From an uncultured Bacteroidia bacterium (GTDB taxonomy: Bacteria > Bacteroidota > Bacteroidia > Bacteroidales > F082), in contig CADCGK010000002.1 in the NCBI GenBank assembly GCA_902800965.1, forward strand, positions 62,001 to 126,000: 64,000 bases of DNA. Direction: 5' to 3'. Positions 17,028 through 25,560 of this stretch are shown here, piece by piece. The stretch's first letter is position 1, and each line of letters opens with the position of its first letter. The notes beneath the pieces are model-generated. The model saw only the letters and a list, made by a program, of their open reading frames with translations. It made no database searches and was not told where the DNA came from. The position numbers and the translations under genes are program-made.

Positions 17028-17046
17028 CATGTCAAAAATAGAAATC

Positions 17047-18333
17047 ATGGGGAAATATCAACTGATGAACGTGGCCGATGGCCACATTTTTGAAGACAAA
17101 GGTTGGATTTTGGATGATCCACAAGGAACCTCGCCTAGCTTGGTGAGAGCCATTTATGATAAAAAACAACTACACGTGGCTGAAGACGGGAGCTTGGGTC
17201 TTTACAAATTCGCCGATTGGCTGCCGATACAAAGGACTTTGGAGCATCCCTCCTGCCCTGTCACCTACAAAAGCGAGAAACTGGCGAAGCACCTTGGCTT
17301 GAACAACCTCTACGTCACTTTCAGCGGTTGGTGGCCCAAGATTGGAGCCAAAATGAGCACCTGCTCATTCAAGGAGACAGAAGCATACTCCGTGTGTGCC
17401 CGTTTGGGTAAAGAACAACAGGACCAAGTGCTGGTGGTAGCTTCGGCAGGCAACACTGCACGTGCGTTTGCCAAAGTATGTTCCGACAATGGCATCAAGT
17501 TATTGCTTTGCGTGCCTCAGGACAACATCAAGGCATTGTGGTTCGACAAGCCACTGAATCCATGTGTCAAGCTCATCACAACCGCTTCGGGCAGCGACTA
17601 TTTCGACGCCATCCAGCTTTCCAACTACGTTTGCGAGTTACCTGGATTTCTTGCTGAAGGCGGTGCCAAGAACATCGCCCGTCGTGACGGCATGAGCACT
17701 ACAATGATGTCTGCCGTGACCTTCATCGGACAGATTCCCGACTATTATTTCCAAGCCGTCGGCAGTGGCACCGGTGCCATTGCGGCTTGGGAAGCCAACC
17801 TCCGCTTCATTGAAGACGGACGTTTCGGTGACAAGAAAGCCAAACTCTACGTGTCACAAAACAAACCCTTCGTCCCGATGTATGACGCCTGGCGCGCCGA
17901 CTCACGTGCCATGCTCCCATACGATGCCGACCAAGCGCGTAAAGACGCTGCAGAGATTTGCGCTCCTGTGCTCTCTAACCGCAAACCTCCTTATTCGTTG
18001 GCTGGAGGACTGTACGATGCATTGAAAGACACCCAAGGAGACATCTTCGCAGTCAGCAACGAGGAAGCCAATGCCGCCAAGAACCTCTTTGAGGAGACCG
18101 AGGGCATCGATATCTATCATGCCGCCGGTGTGGCTTTGGCATCGCTCATCCAAGCCATCAATATTAATAAGGTGCAAAGTGATGATGTCATCATGCTTAA
18201 CATCACAGGAGGCGGTGAGAAGCACTTCATGGAGACCCACGAAATCCATTATTTAGAACCCTCCCATATCTTCCCGATTGGCTTTACCAAAGAGGATGTC
18301 GGCAAGGTTTTGAACGGTTTGATGAAAAAATAA
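17047..18333 (+). CDS. Cysteate synthase-type PLP enzyme (threonine synthase superfamily)
   Basis: 428 residues from MGKYQLMNVADG. Fold type II PLP enzyme: the Schiff-base Lys is K109 in STCSFKETEAY, and the phosphate/substrate loop is VVASAGNTARAF. Blocks such as LYKFADWLPI, PVTYKSEKLAKHLGL-NNLYV and SGWWPKIGAKMSTCSFKE match archaeal cysteate synthase (O-phosphoserine + sulfite to L-cysteate) rather than threonine synthase. In Bacteroidota, cysteate feeds capnine and sulfonolipid synthesis. The Cys-rich N-terminus typical of the archaeal enzyme is absent. The start at 17047 is chosen because the promoter overlaps the earlier ATG. The gene is monocistronic between a terminator and the rplU promoter. 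Ordinary threonine synthase is the main alternative. Confidence 0.8.
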   Translation: MGKYQLMNVADGHIFEDKGWILDDPQGTSPSLVRAIYDKKQLHVAEDGSLGLYKFADWLPIQRTLEHPSCPVTYKSEKLAKHLGLNNLYVTFSGWWPKIGAKMSTCSFKETEAYSVCARLGKEQQDQVLVVASAGNTARAFAKVCSDNGIKLLLCVPQDNIKALWFDKPLNPCVKLITTASGSDYFDAIQLSNYVCELPGFLAEGGAKNIARRDGMSTTMMSAVTFIGQIPDYYFQAVGSGTGAIAAWEANLRFIEDGRFGDKKAKLYVSQNKPFVPMYDAWRADSRAMLPYDADQARKDAAEICAPVLSNRKPPYSLAGGLYDALKDTQGDIFAVSNEEANAAKNLFEETEGIDIYHAAGVALASLIQAININKVQSDDVIMLNITGGGEKHFMETHEIHYLEPSHIFPIGFTKEDVGKVLNGLMKK

Positions 18334-18377
18334 TTCGGAAAAATTCGGAGAAATGGTTGCACAATCAAAAAAATGTG

Positions 18378-18385
18378 TAATTTTG
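18378..18385 (+). promoter_or_regulatory. -7 element (TAATTTTG) of rplU-rpmA
   Basis: Matches TAnnTTTG, with GTTG at 18356-18359 as a possible -33. It lies 20 bases before the L21 start codon at 18406 and overlaps an in-frame upstream ATG, which is therefore excluded. Confidence 0.75.
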
Positions 18386-18405
18386 CAGTCCGAAAATTTA
18401 GAGAC

Positions 18406-18717
18406 ATGTACGCAATTGTAGAAATAGCAGGACAGCAGTTCAAAGTCACGAACGGTCAAGAGATCTTCGTCAACAGACTGCAAGGTGAAGAAGGAAGCAA
18501 GGTTTCTTTCGACAGAGTATTATTGATTGACAACGACGGCGCTACCCAAGTGGGAGCTCCCACAGTTGCCGGTGCCAACGTCGAGGCGACGATTAAGGAG
18601 CACTGCAAGGGCAAGAAGGTCATCGTTTTCAAAAAGAAGAGAAGAAAAGGTTATCAGACCTCTAACGGCCACCGTCAATATTTGAGCAAGGTCGTTATCG
18701 ACAACATCATCATGTAA
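18406..18717 (+). CDS. rplU: 50S ribosomal protein L21
   Basis: 103 residues, the standard length. [14 protein letters not shown] at the N-terminus, the mid-segment [28 protein letters not shown], and the C-terminal [31 protein letters not shown] are diagnostic of bL21. It is followed after 24 bases by rpmA, the usual bacterial pairing for assembly of the 50S subunit. The start at 18406 is set by the family N-terminus and the promoter position. Confidence 0.98.
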   Translation: MYAIVEIAGQQFKVTNGQEIFVNRLQGEEGSKVSFDRVLLIDNDGATQVGAPTVAGANVEATIKEHCKGKKVIVFKKKRRKGYQTSNGHRQYLSKVVIDNIIM

Positions 18718-18741
18718 AAACCCGAAAAAAACTGAAAAGAT

Positions 18742-19014
18742 ATGGCACACAAGAAAGGCGTCGGTAGTTCCGAGAACGGTCGTGAGTCCGCTAGTAAGCG
18801 ACTCGGAGTGAAAATTTTCGGTGGACAAGCTGCTATTGCTGGCAACATCATCGTCCGTCAGCGCGGCACCAAGCACAATCCTGGCAAGAACGTCGGTATG
18901 GGCAAGGACCACACCCTCTATGCCAAGTGCGACGGCATCGTGGAGTTTGTGAAGAAGAAAGACAACAAGTCATTCGTCTCCATCGTCCCCGTGGAAGGCA
19001 CAATCGCCGAATAA
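18742..19014 (+). CDS. rpmA: 50S ribosomal protein L27
   Basis: 90 residues: [29 protein letters not shown] followed by [28 protein letters not shown], typical bL27. Its N-terminal tail reaches the peptidyl-transferase centre. The protein starts directly at MAHKKG, so no Firmicutes-type cleavable N-terminal extension is present. It is second in the rplU operon and is followed by a strong terminator. Confidence 0.98.
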   Translation: MAHKKGVGSSENGRESASKRLGVKIFGGQAAIAGNIIVRQRGTKHNPGKNVGMGKDHTLYAKCDGIVEFVKKKDNKSFVSIVPVEGTIAE

Positions 19015-19039
19015 TTTTTTTCATAAGATACATTTTTTT

Positions 19040-19069
19040 ACCGGCTATCGAACGATAGCCGGTTTTTTT
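19040..19069 (+). terminator. Intrinsic terminator after rpmA
   Basis: CCGGCTATCG / CGATAGCCGG, a perfect 10-bp stem with a 2-base AA centre, followed by TTTTTTT. Confidence 0.93.
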
Positions 19070-19073
19070 CGTT

Positions 19074-19081
19074 TATTTTTG
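19074..19081 (+). promoter_or_regulatory. -7 element (TATTTTTG) of the serS operon
   Basis: Matches TAnnTTTG, starts 5 bases after the rpmA terminator and lies 26 bases before the serS ATG. Confidence 0.75.
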
Positions 19082-19107
19082 CGAAAAATTTCAAACCGAG
19101 TCTAACA

Positions 19108-20379
19108 ATGTTAGTATTATCCTACATCCGTGATCACAAAGAAGAAGTGATCGAACGTCTGTCCATCAAGAATTTCAACAACGTCGCTCTTATCGACGAG
19201 ATCTTGAAACTGGACGATGAGCGCCGCGCCACACAGAAACAATGTGACGAAACGTTGGCTGCGCTCAACAACAACGCACGTGTCATCGGCGACCTGTACA
19301 AGCAAGGTAAAGCCGCCGAGGCCAACGAAATGAAAGCAAAGAACAACGAGCTGAAAGAGCTGGGAAAGACTTTGGCCGACCGTCTCGAAGAGATCAAGAA
19401 GACGATCCAGACCAAGCTCGTGGAAATACCCAATACGCCCCGTCTCGACGTGCCAAGGGGCACCTCAGCCGCCGACAACGTCAACGTGCATCAAGAAGGC
19501 GAGATGCCTCAGCTCTACGAAGGCGCCAAGCCTCACTGGGAGCTGCTCAACCAATACGGCCTCGCCGACTTCGACCTCGGCAACAAGGTCACCGGTGCTG
19601 GTTTCCCATTTTACAAGGGCAAAGGTGCCAAGCTGCAACGCGCTCTCATCAACTTCTTCCTCGATGAAGCCAGTGCCGCCGGCTACAATGAGACCCAGCC
19701 GCCCGTTGTGGTAAACGAAGCCTCTGCTTACGCCACAGGCCAACTTCCCGACAAGGAAGCCCAGATGTACGCCGTCCCGTTGGATGGATTCTACCTCATC
19801 CCCACAGCCGAAGTGCCACTGACCAACATGTTCCGCGACACCATCGTCAAGGAAGAGCAGCTACCCATCAAGACCGTGGGTTATTCCAACTGCTTCCGCC
19901 GCGAGGCTGGTTCCTACGGCAAGAACGTCCGTGGACTGAACCGTCTGCACCAATTCGACAAGGTGGAAATCGTTGAAATTGCCAATCCCGTCGGTTCCTA
20001 CGATCGTCTCGAAGCCATGAAGAATCACGTCGCTGGGCTGCTCCGCAAGCTGGAACTGCCTTTCCGCATCCTGCATCTCTGCGGCGGCGACATGAGCTTC
20101 ACCTCTGCCACCACCTACGACTTTGAGGTGTGGTCTGCAGCACAGCAACTCTGGCTCGAGGTTAGTTCAGTATCCAACTTTGAGACCTTCCAAGCCAACC
20201 GCCTGAAGCTCCGCTACAAGGACAAGAACGGCAACATCCAACTCGTGCACACCCTCAACGGCAGCGCCCTCGCCCTGCCCAGAATCGTGGCCGCACTGCT
20301 CGAAGACCATCAAACCCCAGAGGGCATTCGCATCCCGAAAGCCCTCCAAAAATACACAGGCTTTGAGATTATTTCGTAA
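19108..20379 (+). CDS. serS: Seryl-tRNA synthetase
   Basis: 423 residues, normal for bacterial SerRS. The N-terminal antiparallel coiled-coil arm (about 30-105, rich in Lys/Glu: ALNNNARVIGDLYKQGKAAEANEMKAKNNELKELGKTLADRL) binds the long variable arm of tRNA-Ser. The class II core shows the motif 2 region (NCFRREAGSYGKNVRGLNRLHQFDKVE) and the motif 3 region (NGSALALPRIVAALLEDHQ). It catalyses serylation of tRNA-Ser in the cytosol. The last 17 bases overlap the TTG start of the next gene. Confidence 0.97.
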   Translation: MLVLSYIRDHKEEVIERLSIKNFNNVALIDEILKLDDERRATQKQCDETLAALNNNARVIGDLYKQGKAAEANEMKAKNNELKELGKTLADRLEEIKKTIQTKLVEIPNTPRLDVPRGTSAADNVNVHQEGEMPQLYEGAKPHWELLNQYGLADFDLGNKVTGAGFPFYKGKGAKLQRALINFFLDEASAAGYNETQPPVVVNEASAYATGQLPDKEAQMYAVPLDGFYLIPTAEVPLTNMFRDTIVKEEQLPIKTVGYSNCFRREAGSYGKNVRGLNRLHQFDKVEIVEIANPVGSYDRLEAMKNHVAGLLRKLELPFRILHLCGGDMSFTSATTYDFEVWSAAQQLWLEVSSVSNFETFQANRLKLRYKDKNGNIQLVHTLNGSALALPRIVAALLEDHQTPEGIRIPKALQKYTGFEIIS

Positions 20380-20869
20380 CTTCACAGCAATAGCTTTCCT
20401 GCTCTTGGCATGCTTGTCGTGCCAGAGCAGGAAAGAACCCATCGCTCAACTGCAAGAACAGTTGAAAAGGGACAGCATCGCGCTGAATGAACTCCAACAA
20501 CAATACCCAGAGCGTATCCGCGCCGACTTCCGCTGGTGCGATTCCATGCTGGCGTTTATTCCAGAAAACCAAGTGAATGAGTCTTTCGACGTTCTCAACC
20601 TCTCACAAGCTTACCTTCATCAATTCGATGAGATGCTGCCCATCATGAAAAAAACTTTAAGCTATACCCAACAACAGCTCGTCAACCTGCAAAACGACAT
20701 TGATACACACTTCATCAATGATTCACTAGCTGCCGTCTATCTTAAAGATGAGACTGCCGTGGCTGACACCCTTCATAACAGGATCCTTTATTTCCAAGAC
20801 AGACTTTCAAAGCAGGACAAGGAACTGCAATCGTTAAAGAAGACCATCCGAAAAGCCGCTTCGAAATGA
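20363..20869 (+). CDS. Small coiled-coil lipoprotein
   Basis: 168 residues from a TTG start, overlapping serS by 17 bases. No ATG or GTG gives the full signal peptide MRLFRNFTAIAFLLLACLSC, so the TTG is accepted. A lipobox gives Cys20 (Cys17 is a weaker alternative). The rest is almost entirely helical and Gln/Glu-rich (PIAQLQEQLKRDSIALNELQQQ, LSYTQQQLVNLQNDIDTHF, DRLSKQDKELQSLKKTIRKAASK), indicating a coiled coil in the periplasm. I recognise no family. It shares a 4-base overlap with the following TPR protein gene, suggesting a shared envelope role. Confidence 0.82.
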   Translation: MRLFRNFTAIAFLLLACLSCQSRKEPIAQLQEQLKRDSIALNELQQQYPERIRADFRWCDSMLAFIPENQVNESFDVLNLSQAYLHQFDEMLPIMKKTLSYTQQQLVNLQNDIDTHFINDSLAAVYLKDETAVADTLHNRILYFQDRLSKQDKELQSLKKTIRKAASK

Positions 20870-22677
20870 GGAATGCCTTCCGCTTTCTTTGTTTGCTCAT
20901 CACCCTGCTGACAGCACCGATCCTTGCACAAAACAAAGATCCACAGTTGTTATTAGATGAACAGCTCGCGGGAAAAGCGTTCCAAAGCCAGGATTATGAG
21001 CAAGCGAAAGCCCTCTACCAACAACTTTACGAGAAAAAGAAACAAAGCCACCACTTCAACCAATATGTGGAGTGTCTCTTCCGCCTAGGCGATTTTGACA
21101 CAGCAGAAAAGGAATTGAAGAGCTTCATCAAAAAGAATCCAAGTAATGGCAAGGCTCGCATCGACCTGATCTATGCTTACGCCTCGAACGACAAGAAGAA
21201 TAAAGCCGATGACCTCTTCAACGAAATCCTGAACAACCTTCCGGAAAGTAAAAACCAAATCGTCAACATCAGCAACATGCTTCGAGGTCGAATGCTGAAC
21301 GATTATGCTATTGCCATCCTTGAAAAAGGCGCCAAGACCAATGCGGAGGGAGATCCTTTATATCTAGAGAGAGGGAATCTCTACCAGTCCATGATCAATT
21401 ACCAACAAGCTTTTGAATTCTATTTCCTTGAGCTTGAAGCCAATCCTGATCAGTACAACATCATTAAAAACAAACTCCAGACATTACTGCTCTATGACGT
21501 GAACAAAAGCATCACCGAAGAGATGCGTATCGCCCTGCTCAAGAAGACCCAGGAGCAACCTGACAACGAGCAGTTTGGCCAACTGCTCATGTGGTTTGCA
21601 CTTCAGAACGAAGACTATGACATCGCCTTAGCTCAATGCAAGAGCCTCGACCGGCGCAACAACGACCAGGACCAGCCCCTCATCAATCTTGCTCATATTT
21701 GTTTTGATAACGGACAATACAATCTTGCAAAAGATGCATTTGAACAAATCATACGAAAAGGAAAGATCAACCCTTATTACGGCGATGCCGTCATCGGAGT
21801 CATCAAAACCGAAAACCAATTATTCAAAAACAACCCGGGAACCGAAAAGAAAAGCTATGAGAAACTGAGCCAAGAGATAGAAAACACATACCCAGATGTC
21901 GGATCAAAGGAATACCCAGAACTTGTTGAAATACAAGCTGATATCATGGCCTATCACCTCAATAAGTCGGATCAAGCCATCAGCCTTCTTCAGCAAGCCA
22001 TAGGACAAATCAACAATAAAATCCAGCAGTGCCGGCTGAAACTCAAATTGGCCGATATCTACCTATACAATGATGAGGTCTGGGAGGCCACCCTGCTTTA
22101 TAGTCAAGTCGATAAAAGCATGAAGGAAGAGCCCTTAGGACATGAAGCCAGATTCAGAAACGCACAACTGCGCTATTTCATCGGGGAGTTTGCATGGGCT
22201 GAGACACAACTCAACGTCTTAAAAGCAGCCACCTCCAAACTCATTGCCAACGATGCCATGACACTCTCCCTCATCATCAGTGACAATCTCGAATATGACA
22301 CCACCGGCACAGAGCTCAAACGTTTGGCTCGAGCCGATTATAAGATCTATCAGCACAAGCCACTCGAAGCGCTGCCCATCCTCGACTCCATCTGCATCGA
22401 CGGCAACGAAATCAGCATGCCCCATGCCCTGTACCGCATCGCCGAAATCAAAGAAAAAGAACAAGATTACCCCACTGCTGACAGCTTGTATCTGAAGATC
22501 GTGGAACAATTCCCTGACAGTTACATGGCGGATGACGCCCTAATGCGTGCAGCACTGCTCGAGCACCAGCAATTGAAGGTTAGAGAAGCAGCCAAGACCC
22601 ACTATGAACAGCTGATTGACCAATATCCGACCAGCCTATACACGGCACAAGCCAAAAAGAACTACAGGAAGTTATGA
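20866..22677 (+). CDS. Exported tetratricopeptide-repeat protein
   Basis: 603 residues with a signal peptide (MRNAFRFLCLLITLLTAPILAQ). Many TPR-like helical hairpins follow (AFQSQDYEQAKALYQQLYEKK, RLGDFDTAEKELKSFIKKNP, FDNGQYNLAKDAFEQIIRKG, EAAKTHYEQLIDQYPTSLYTAQAKKNYRKL at the end). The whole length is solenoid, with no catalytic domain seen. Such proteins act as periplasmic or outer-membrane scaffolds. ATGA overlaps with both neighbours (lipoprotein upstream, rsmA downstream) place it firmly in the serS-rsmA operon. Confidence 0.88.
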   Translation: MRNAFRFLCLLITLLTAPILAQNKDPQLLLDEQLAGKAFQSQDYEQAKALYQQLYEKKKQSHHFNQYVECLFRLGDFDTAEKELKSFIKKNPSNGKARIDLIYAYASNDKKNKADDLFNEILNNLPESKNQIVNISNMLRGRMLNDYAIAILEKGAKTNAEGDPLYLERGNLYQSMINYQQAFEFYFLELEANPDQYNIIKNKLQTLLLYDVNKSITEEMRIALLKKTQEQPDNEQFGQLLMWFALQNEDYDIALAQCKSLDRRNNDQDQPLINLAHICFDNGQYNLAKDAFEQIIRKGKINPYYGDAVIGVIKTENQLFKNNPGTEKKSYEKLSQEIENTYPDVGSKEYPELVEIQADIMAYHLNKSDQAISLLQQAIGQINNKIQQCRLKLKLADIYLYNDEVWEATLLYSQVDKSMKEEPLGHEARFRNAQLRYFIGEFAWAETQLNVLKAATSKLIANDAMTLSLIISDNLEYDTTGTELKRLARADYKIYQHKPLEALPILDSICIDGNEISMPHALYRIAEIKEKEQDYPTADSLYLKIVEQFPDSYMADDALMRAALLEHQQLKVREAAKTHYEQLIDQYPTSLYTAQAKKNYRKL

Positions 22678-22711
22678 AGACAGAAGAAAGAAGACAGAAG
22701 TCAGAAGTCAG
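22674..22711 (+). repeat. Heptanucleotide (STRR-like) array inside rsmA 5' end, family C
   Basis: Successive units of the GAAGACA / GAAGAAA / GAAGTCA type cover the first dozen codons of rsmA. The same unit type is found in intergenic arrays elsewhere in the window. Confidence 0.8.
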
Positions 22712-23483
22712 GCCAAAAAAGGCGCTTGGACAGCACTTTTTAACCGACCAGAATATCGCCAAGAAGATTGTCGAACAACTTTCGCCCGATGTGGAGACTG
22801 TCATCGAAGTAGGCGCCGGAACAGGAGTGTTGACCCAATACATGGTTCAAGACATATTGGACAAATTCTATGTCATTGAGATCGACAAGGAATCCATCGC
22901 CTATTTGGAGACCCATTTCTCCATGCTGGGCGAACGGCTGATCGAGGGTGATTTCTTAAAGGCTGACCTCAGCCAATATGGCAAACAAAACATGGCCATC
23001 ATTGGCAATTTCCCCTACAACATCAGTAGTCAGATTTTCTTCCAAGTACTGAAATACAAGGAACAAGTCGTGGAGGTGGTCGGCATGGTGCAAAAGGAGA
23101 TGGCCGAGCGCATGGCCGCCAAGGAAGGCAGCAAGACCTACGGCATCCTCAGCGTGCTGATGCAAGCTTGGTACGATATCGACTATCTCTTTACGGTTCA
23201 CGAGAACGTATTCAATCCGCCACCCAAAGTGAAATCTGCCGTCATCAAGATGCGTCGTAACGCCGTTATTGATTTAGGATGCGACGAGAAGTTGTTCGTG
23301 AACATCGTGAAACAAGCTTTCAACCAACGCCGCAAGACCATGCGCAACTCATTGCGTCCGATGCTCAGCCCTGAAATCATCGACAACGAGGTCTTCAACA
23401 AAAGACCCGAGCAGCTTTCCGTACAAGAGTTCATTGATCTGACCAATCTGATCAGCGTTGACGCATCGCATGGCGCACAGTAA
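22674..23483 (+). CDS. rsmA: 16S rRNA (adenine1518/1519-N6) dimethyltransferase (KsgA)
   Basis: 269 residues. The SAM-binding motif I is VIEVGAGTGVLTQYM, and the catalytic motif IV is IGNFPYNISSQIFF (the N-F-P-Y form of N-L/P-P-Y). KKALGQHFLTDQNIAKKI is the classical N-terminal helix. It dimethylates two adjacent adenosines near the 3' end of 16S rRNA during 30S maturation. The first 13 residues (MKTEERRQKSEVR) are encoded by a heptanucleotide repeat array and look like an added extension. The 3' end overlaps the convergent permease gene by 32 bases (23452-23483). Confidence 0.96.
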   Translation: MKTEERRQKSEVRPKKALGQHFLTDQNIAKKIVEQLSPDVETVIEVGAGTGVLTQYMVQDILDKFYVIEIDKESIAYLETHFSMLGERLIEGDFLKADLSQYGKQNMAIIGNFPYNISSQIFFQVLKYKEQVVEVVGMVQKEMAERMAAKEGSKTYGILSVLMQAWYDIDYLFTVHENVFNPPPKVKSAVIKMRRNAVIDLGCDEKLFVNIVKQAFNQRRKTMRNSLRPMLSPEIIDNEVFNKRPEQLSVQEFIDLTNLISVDASHGAQ

Positions 23484-24666
23484 GATAAGCCGAGGTACCT
23501 CCAACCACTAGGATCGTCGCAAAGGTCAGCAACACTTCCTTGAGTTTCAATTGAACAGGATAGGCATCCACGACATAATTGCCGCCCGTCCCGAACTTCA
23601 CGAAGCCGAATTCTTGCTGCAAGAGCACAACAATGATTCCCAACAACAACCCTATGATGCCACCCGCCACAGCGATGAGCATGCCTTCGTTCATGAAGAT
23701 TTTCTTGATCAGACGGTTGTCTGCGCCCATGGCCTTCAAGATTTCCGTATCCTTCTTTTTATCGATCATCAGCATGGACAGCGAGCCAACCACATTGAAG
23801 GTTGCCAAGATCAAAATGAAAGTAAGGATGACATAGACGGCCCATTTTTCAGAGCGCATCACCCTGTATAGGGTCTCCTGCTGCTCCTGCTGGTCCTTAA
23901 CTGCAAATTCTTCGCCCAACACAGCTTTCACTTCTTTCTTCACCTTTGTCACATCGGCTGTTGAAGTCAAAAACAACTCCACGTTAGAGGCTTTATCTTC
24001 ATATTCAAGCAATTCTGCTAGCCACTCCAAGGGTACCATCACCATATTCTCATCCACATCCTGATCGGTAGAAAACACACTTTGCACCGTCAGCACACCG
24101 GAATTGAAACTATTCTCCATGGACATCTGCGATGCATTGCCACGCTTGGGGACATACACCCTCACCATCGCGTAGGGGCTGTAAACGCTGATGCCGAGAT
24201 GCCATGCCACACCCACACCAGGAACAGCAAAATCATAGACACCGTCTGAAAGCAGCAGACCACCTTCACCCACGATGACATCGTCCATCCTTTTCACTTG
24301 TTGGTAGTCCAACCCGACGCCCTTCACCTGACCAATATGCTGCTTGTCATTGGCTCGAAACAATGCATCTTCGGTGATTGTCGGAACCGCAATGTCAACT
24401 CCCTCAACACCTTTGACACGCTCCAAAGGGAACGTCGCCAGATCAATGGTTTTACCCTTCACCGGGGCCACCTGCAGATCGGGAGTAAGGCGATTGCTCA
24501 TGGAAGAAACCACCTTTTCAAGTCCATTGAAGGCCGACAGCACCACAATCAGCGCAAAAGCTCCCACACTAATACCAACGATGGAGATCCATGTGATGAT
24601 ATTGATGAGATTATGGCTTTTTTTCGCCAGCAGATACCGTTTCGCTATGAAAAAGGGAAGGTTCAC
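23452..24666 (-). CDS. LolC/LolE-type FtsX-family ABC transporter permease
   Basis: 404 residues. The first TM helix follows a conserved start (MNLPFFIAKRYLLAKKSHNLINIITWISIVGISVGAFALIVVLSAFNG). A large periplasmic domain occupies about 45-265. Three C-terminal TM helices follow (WAVYVILTFILILATFNVVGSLSML; MLIAVAGGIIGLLLGIIVVLL; LLTFATILVVGGTSAYLTV), with the coupling segment MIDKKKDTEILKAMGADNRLIKKIFMNEG. This matches the LolC/E permeases that extract lipoproteins for transport to the outer membrane. No ATPase is adjacent, as in many Bacteroidota. The gene lies 2 bases downstream of rbfA and overlaps rsmA tail to tail. Confidence 0.88.
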   Translation of the reverse strand: MNLPFFIAKRYLLAKKSHNLINIITWISIVGISVGAFALIVVLSAFNGLEKVVSSMSNRLTPDLQVAPVKGKTIDLATFPLERVKGVEGVDIAVPTITEDALFRANDKQHIGQVKGVGLDYQQVKRMDDVIVGEGGLLLSDGVYDFAVPGVGVAWHLGISVYSPYAMVRVYVPKRGNASQMSMENSFNSGVLTVQSVFSTDQDVDENMVMVPLEWLAELLEYEDKASNVELFLTSTADVTKVKKEVKAVLGEEFAVKDQQEQQETLYRVMRSEKWAVYVILTFILILATFNVVGSLSMLMIDKKKDTEILKAMGADNRLIKKIFMNEGMLIAVAGGIIGLLLGIIVVLLQQEFGFVKFGTGGNYVVDAYPVQLKLKEVLLTFATILVVGGTSAYLTVRHAMRQR

Positions 24667-24668
24667 TC

Positions 24669-25007
24669 TCAGGAACGCAGCAGGTTGTCAATATTCTCGA
24701 TATAGTCCAAGGAGTCATCCTCAAAGAAGCGCAGCTCCGGGATGACACGCATTTGGTGACGGACACGGTTACCGAGCATTCCTCGAATGGCCCGAGCGTT
24801 TTGCCCCACCTCCTCCACCACTTTTTTCTTGTCTTCAACGCCAAAGATGCTCAGATACACATTGGCATAACCCAAGTCAGAAGTGACCTTCACGTGGGTC
24901 ACCGTAATCATGAGCGAAGGCACCGCAGGCTTCAATTCCTTCTGGAAGATATCGCCCAATTCCTTTAATATCAGTTTGTTGATTTTATCAAGTCGCTTTG
25001 AATCCAT
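24669..25007 (-). CDS. rbfA: 30S ribosome-binding factor A
   Basis: 112 residues, as expected. DSKRLDKINKLILKELGDIFQKE, then LMITVTHVKVTSDLGYANVYLSIFG and AIRGMLGNRVRHQMRVIPELRFFEDDSLDYIENIDNLL match RbfA throughout. It is a KH-type fold that binds 16S rRNA helix 1 during late 30S maturation. It has its own promoter at 25050-25057 and is co-transcribed with the downstream permease. Confidence 0.95.
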   Translation of the reverse strand: MDSKRLDKINKLILKELGDIFQKELKPAVPSLMITVTHVKVTSDLGYANVYLSIFGVEDKKKVVEEVGQNARAIRGMLGNRVRHQMRVIPELRFFEDDSLDYIENIDNLLRS

Positions 25008-25049
25008 GGTAACAGTTTGGAGTTGTTCAGTTATTCAGTTATCAGTTTG
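25008..25049 (-). repeat. Short tandem repeat (AACTGAA/AACTGAT units) in the rbfA leader
   Basis: On the minus strand AACTGAT, AACTGAA and TAACTGAA repeat with period 7-8 between the rbfA -7 element and its ATG. It resembles the other short-period arrays at gene junctions here but has a different unit. Confidence 0.55.
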
Positions 25050-25057
25050 CAAAAATA
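25050..25057 (-). promoter_or_regulatory. -7 element (TATTTTTG) of rbfA
   Basis: A minus-strand match to TAnnTTTG, 42 bases before the rbfA ATG and just past the dtd stop. Confidence 0.65.
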
Positions 25058-25068
25058 GGCATTTCTTT

Positions 25069-25521
25069 TTATTCACGGTGTTTTGAGTCCATCAGGATAG
25101 TCACCGGTCCGTCGTTAATCAACTCCACTTCCATCAAGGCGCCGAATTCACCGCTCAACACCTTACGGCCAGAGATCTCAGCAAGGCGTTTCAGGAACAA
25201 TTCATACAACGGGATGGCATGTTCTGGACGGGCAGCGCGGATAAAGCTCGGACGGTTACCCTTCTTGGTCAGGGCATGCAAGGTAAACTGGCTTACCACT
25301 AGGAAGGAGCCCTCCACCTGATTGATATCGAGATTCATCGCCTCGTTTTCATCTGAGAAGATGCGCAGTTTGGTGAGCTTGGCACAAAGCCAATCCACAT
25401 CCTCTTCATTGTCAGCTTCTTCGATACCCAACAGAATCATCATGCCAAGACCGATCTCCGATTTCAGCTTACCTCCAATCGTGACAGAGGCCCGACTCAC
25501 TCTTTGTGCGACAATTCTCAT
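25069..25521 (-). CDS. dtd: D-aminoacyl-tRNA deacylase
   Basis: 150 residues, the normal length. MRIVAQRVSRASVTIGGKLKSEIGLGMMILLGIEEAD at the start, the SQFTL motif (SFLVVSQFTLHALTKKGNRPSFIRAA) and the C-terminal GP motif (INDGPVTILMDS) that forms the cross-subunit active site. It hydrolyses D-aminoacyl- and Gly-mischarged tRNAs as a dimer. It lies between holA and rbfA; the gap to holA is filled by a heptanucleotide array. Confidence 0.97.
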   Translation of the reverse strand: MRIVAQRVSRASVTIGGKLKSEIGLGMMILLGIEEADNEEDVDWLCAKLTKLRIFSDENEAMNLDINQVEGSFLVVSQFTLHALTKKGNRPSFIRAARPEHAIPLYELFLKRLAEISGRKVLSGEFGALMEVELINDGPVTILMDSKHRE

Positions 25522-25527
25522 ATTTTT

Positions 25528-25560
25528 AGAAGTCAGAAGTTAGAAGAAAGAAGTAAGAAT
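25528..25560 (-). repeat. Heptanucleotide (STRR-like) array, family C
   Basis: AGAAGTC, AGAAGTT, AGAAGAA and AGAAGTA units in series fill the holA-dtd junction, reaching the holA stop codon. Confidence 0.85.

Noticed and set aside
17029..17046. Start of cysteate synthase at 17029
   Set aside because: The ATG is adjacent to the -7 element, before the expected transcription start; family N-termini begin at MGKY.
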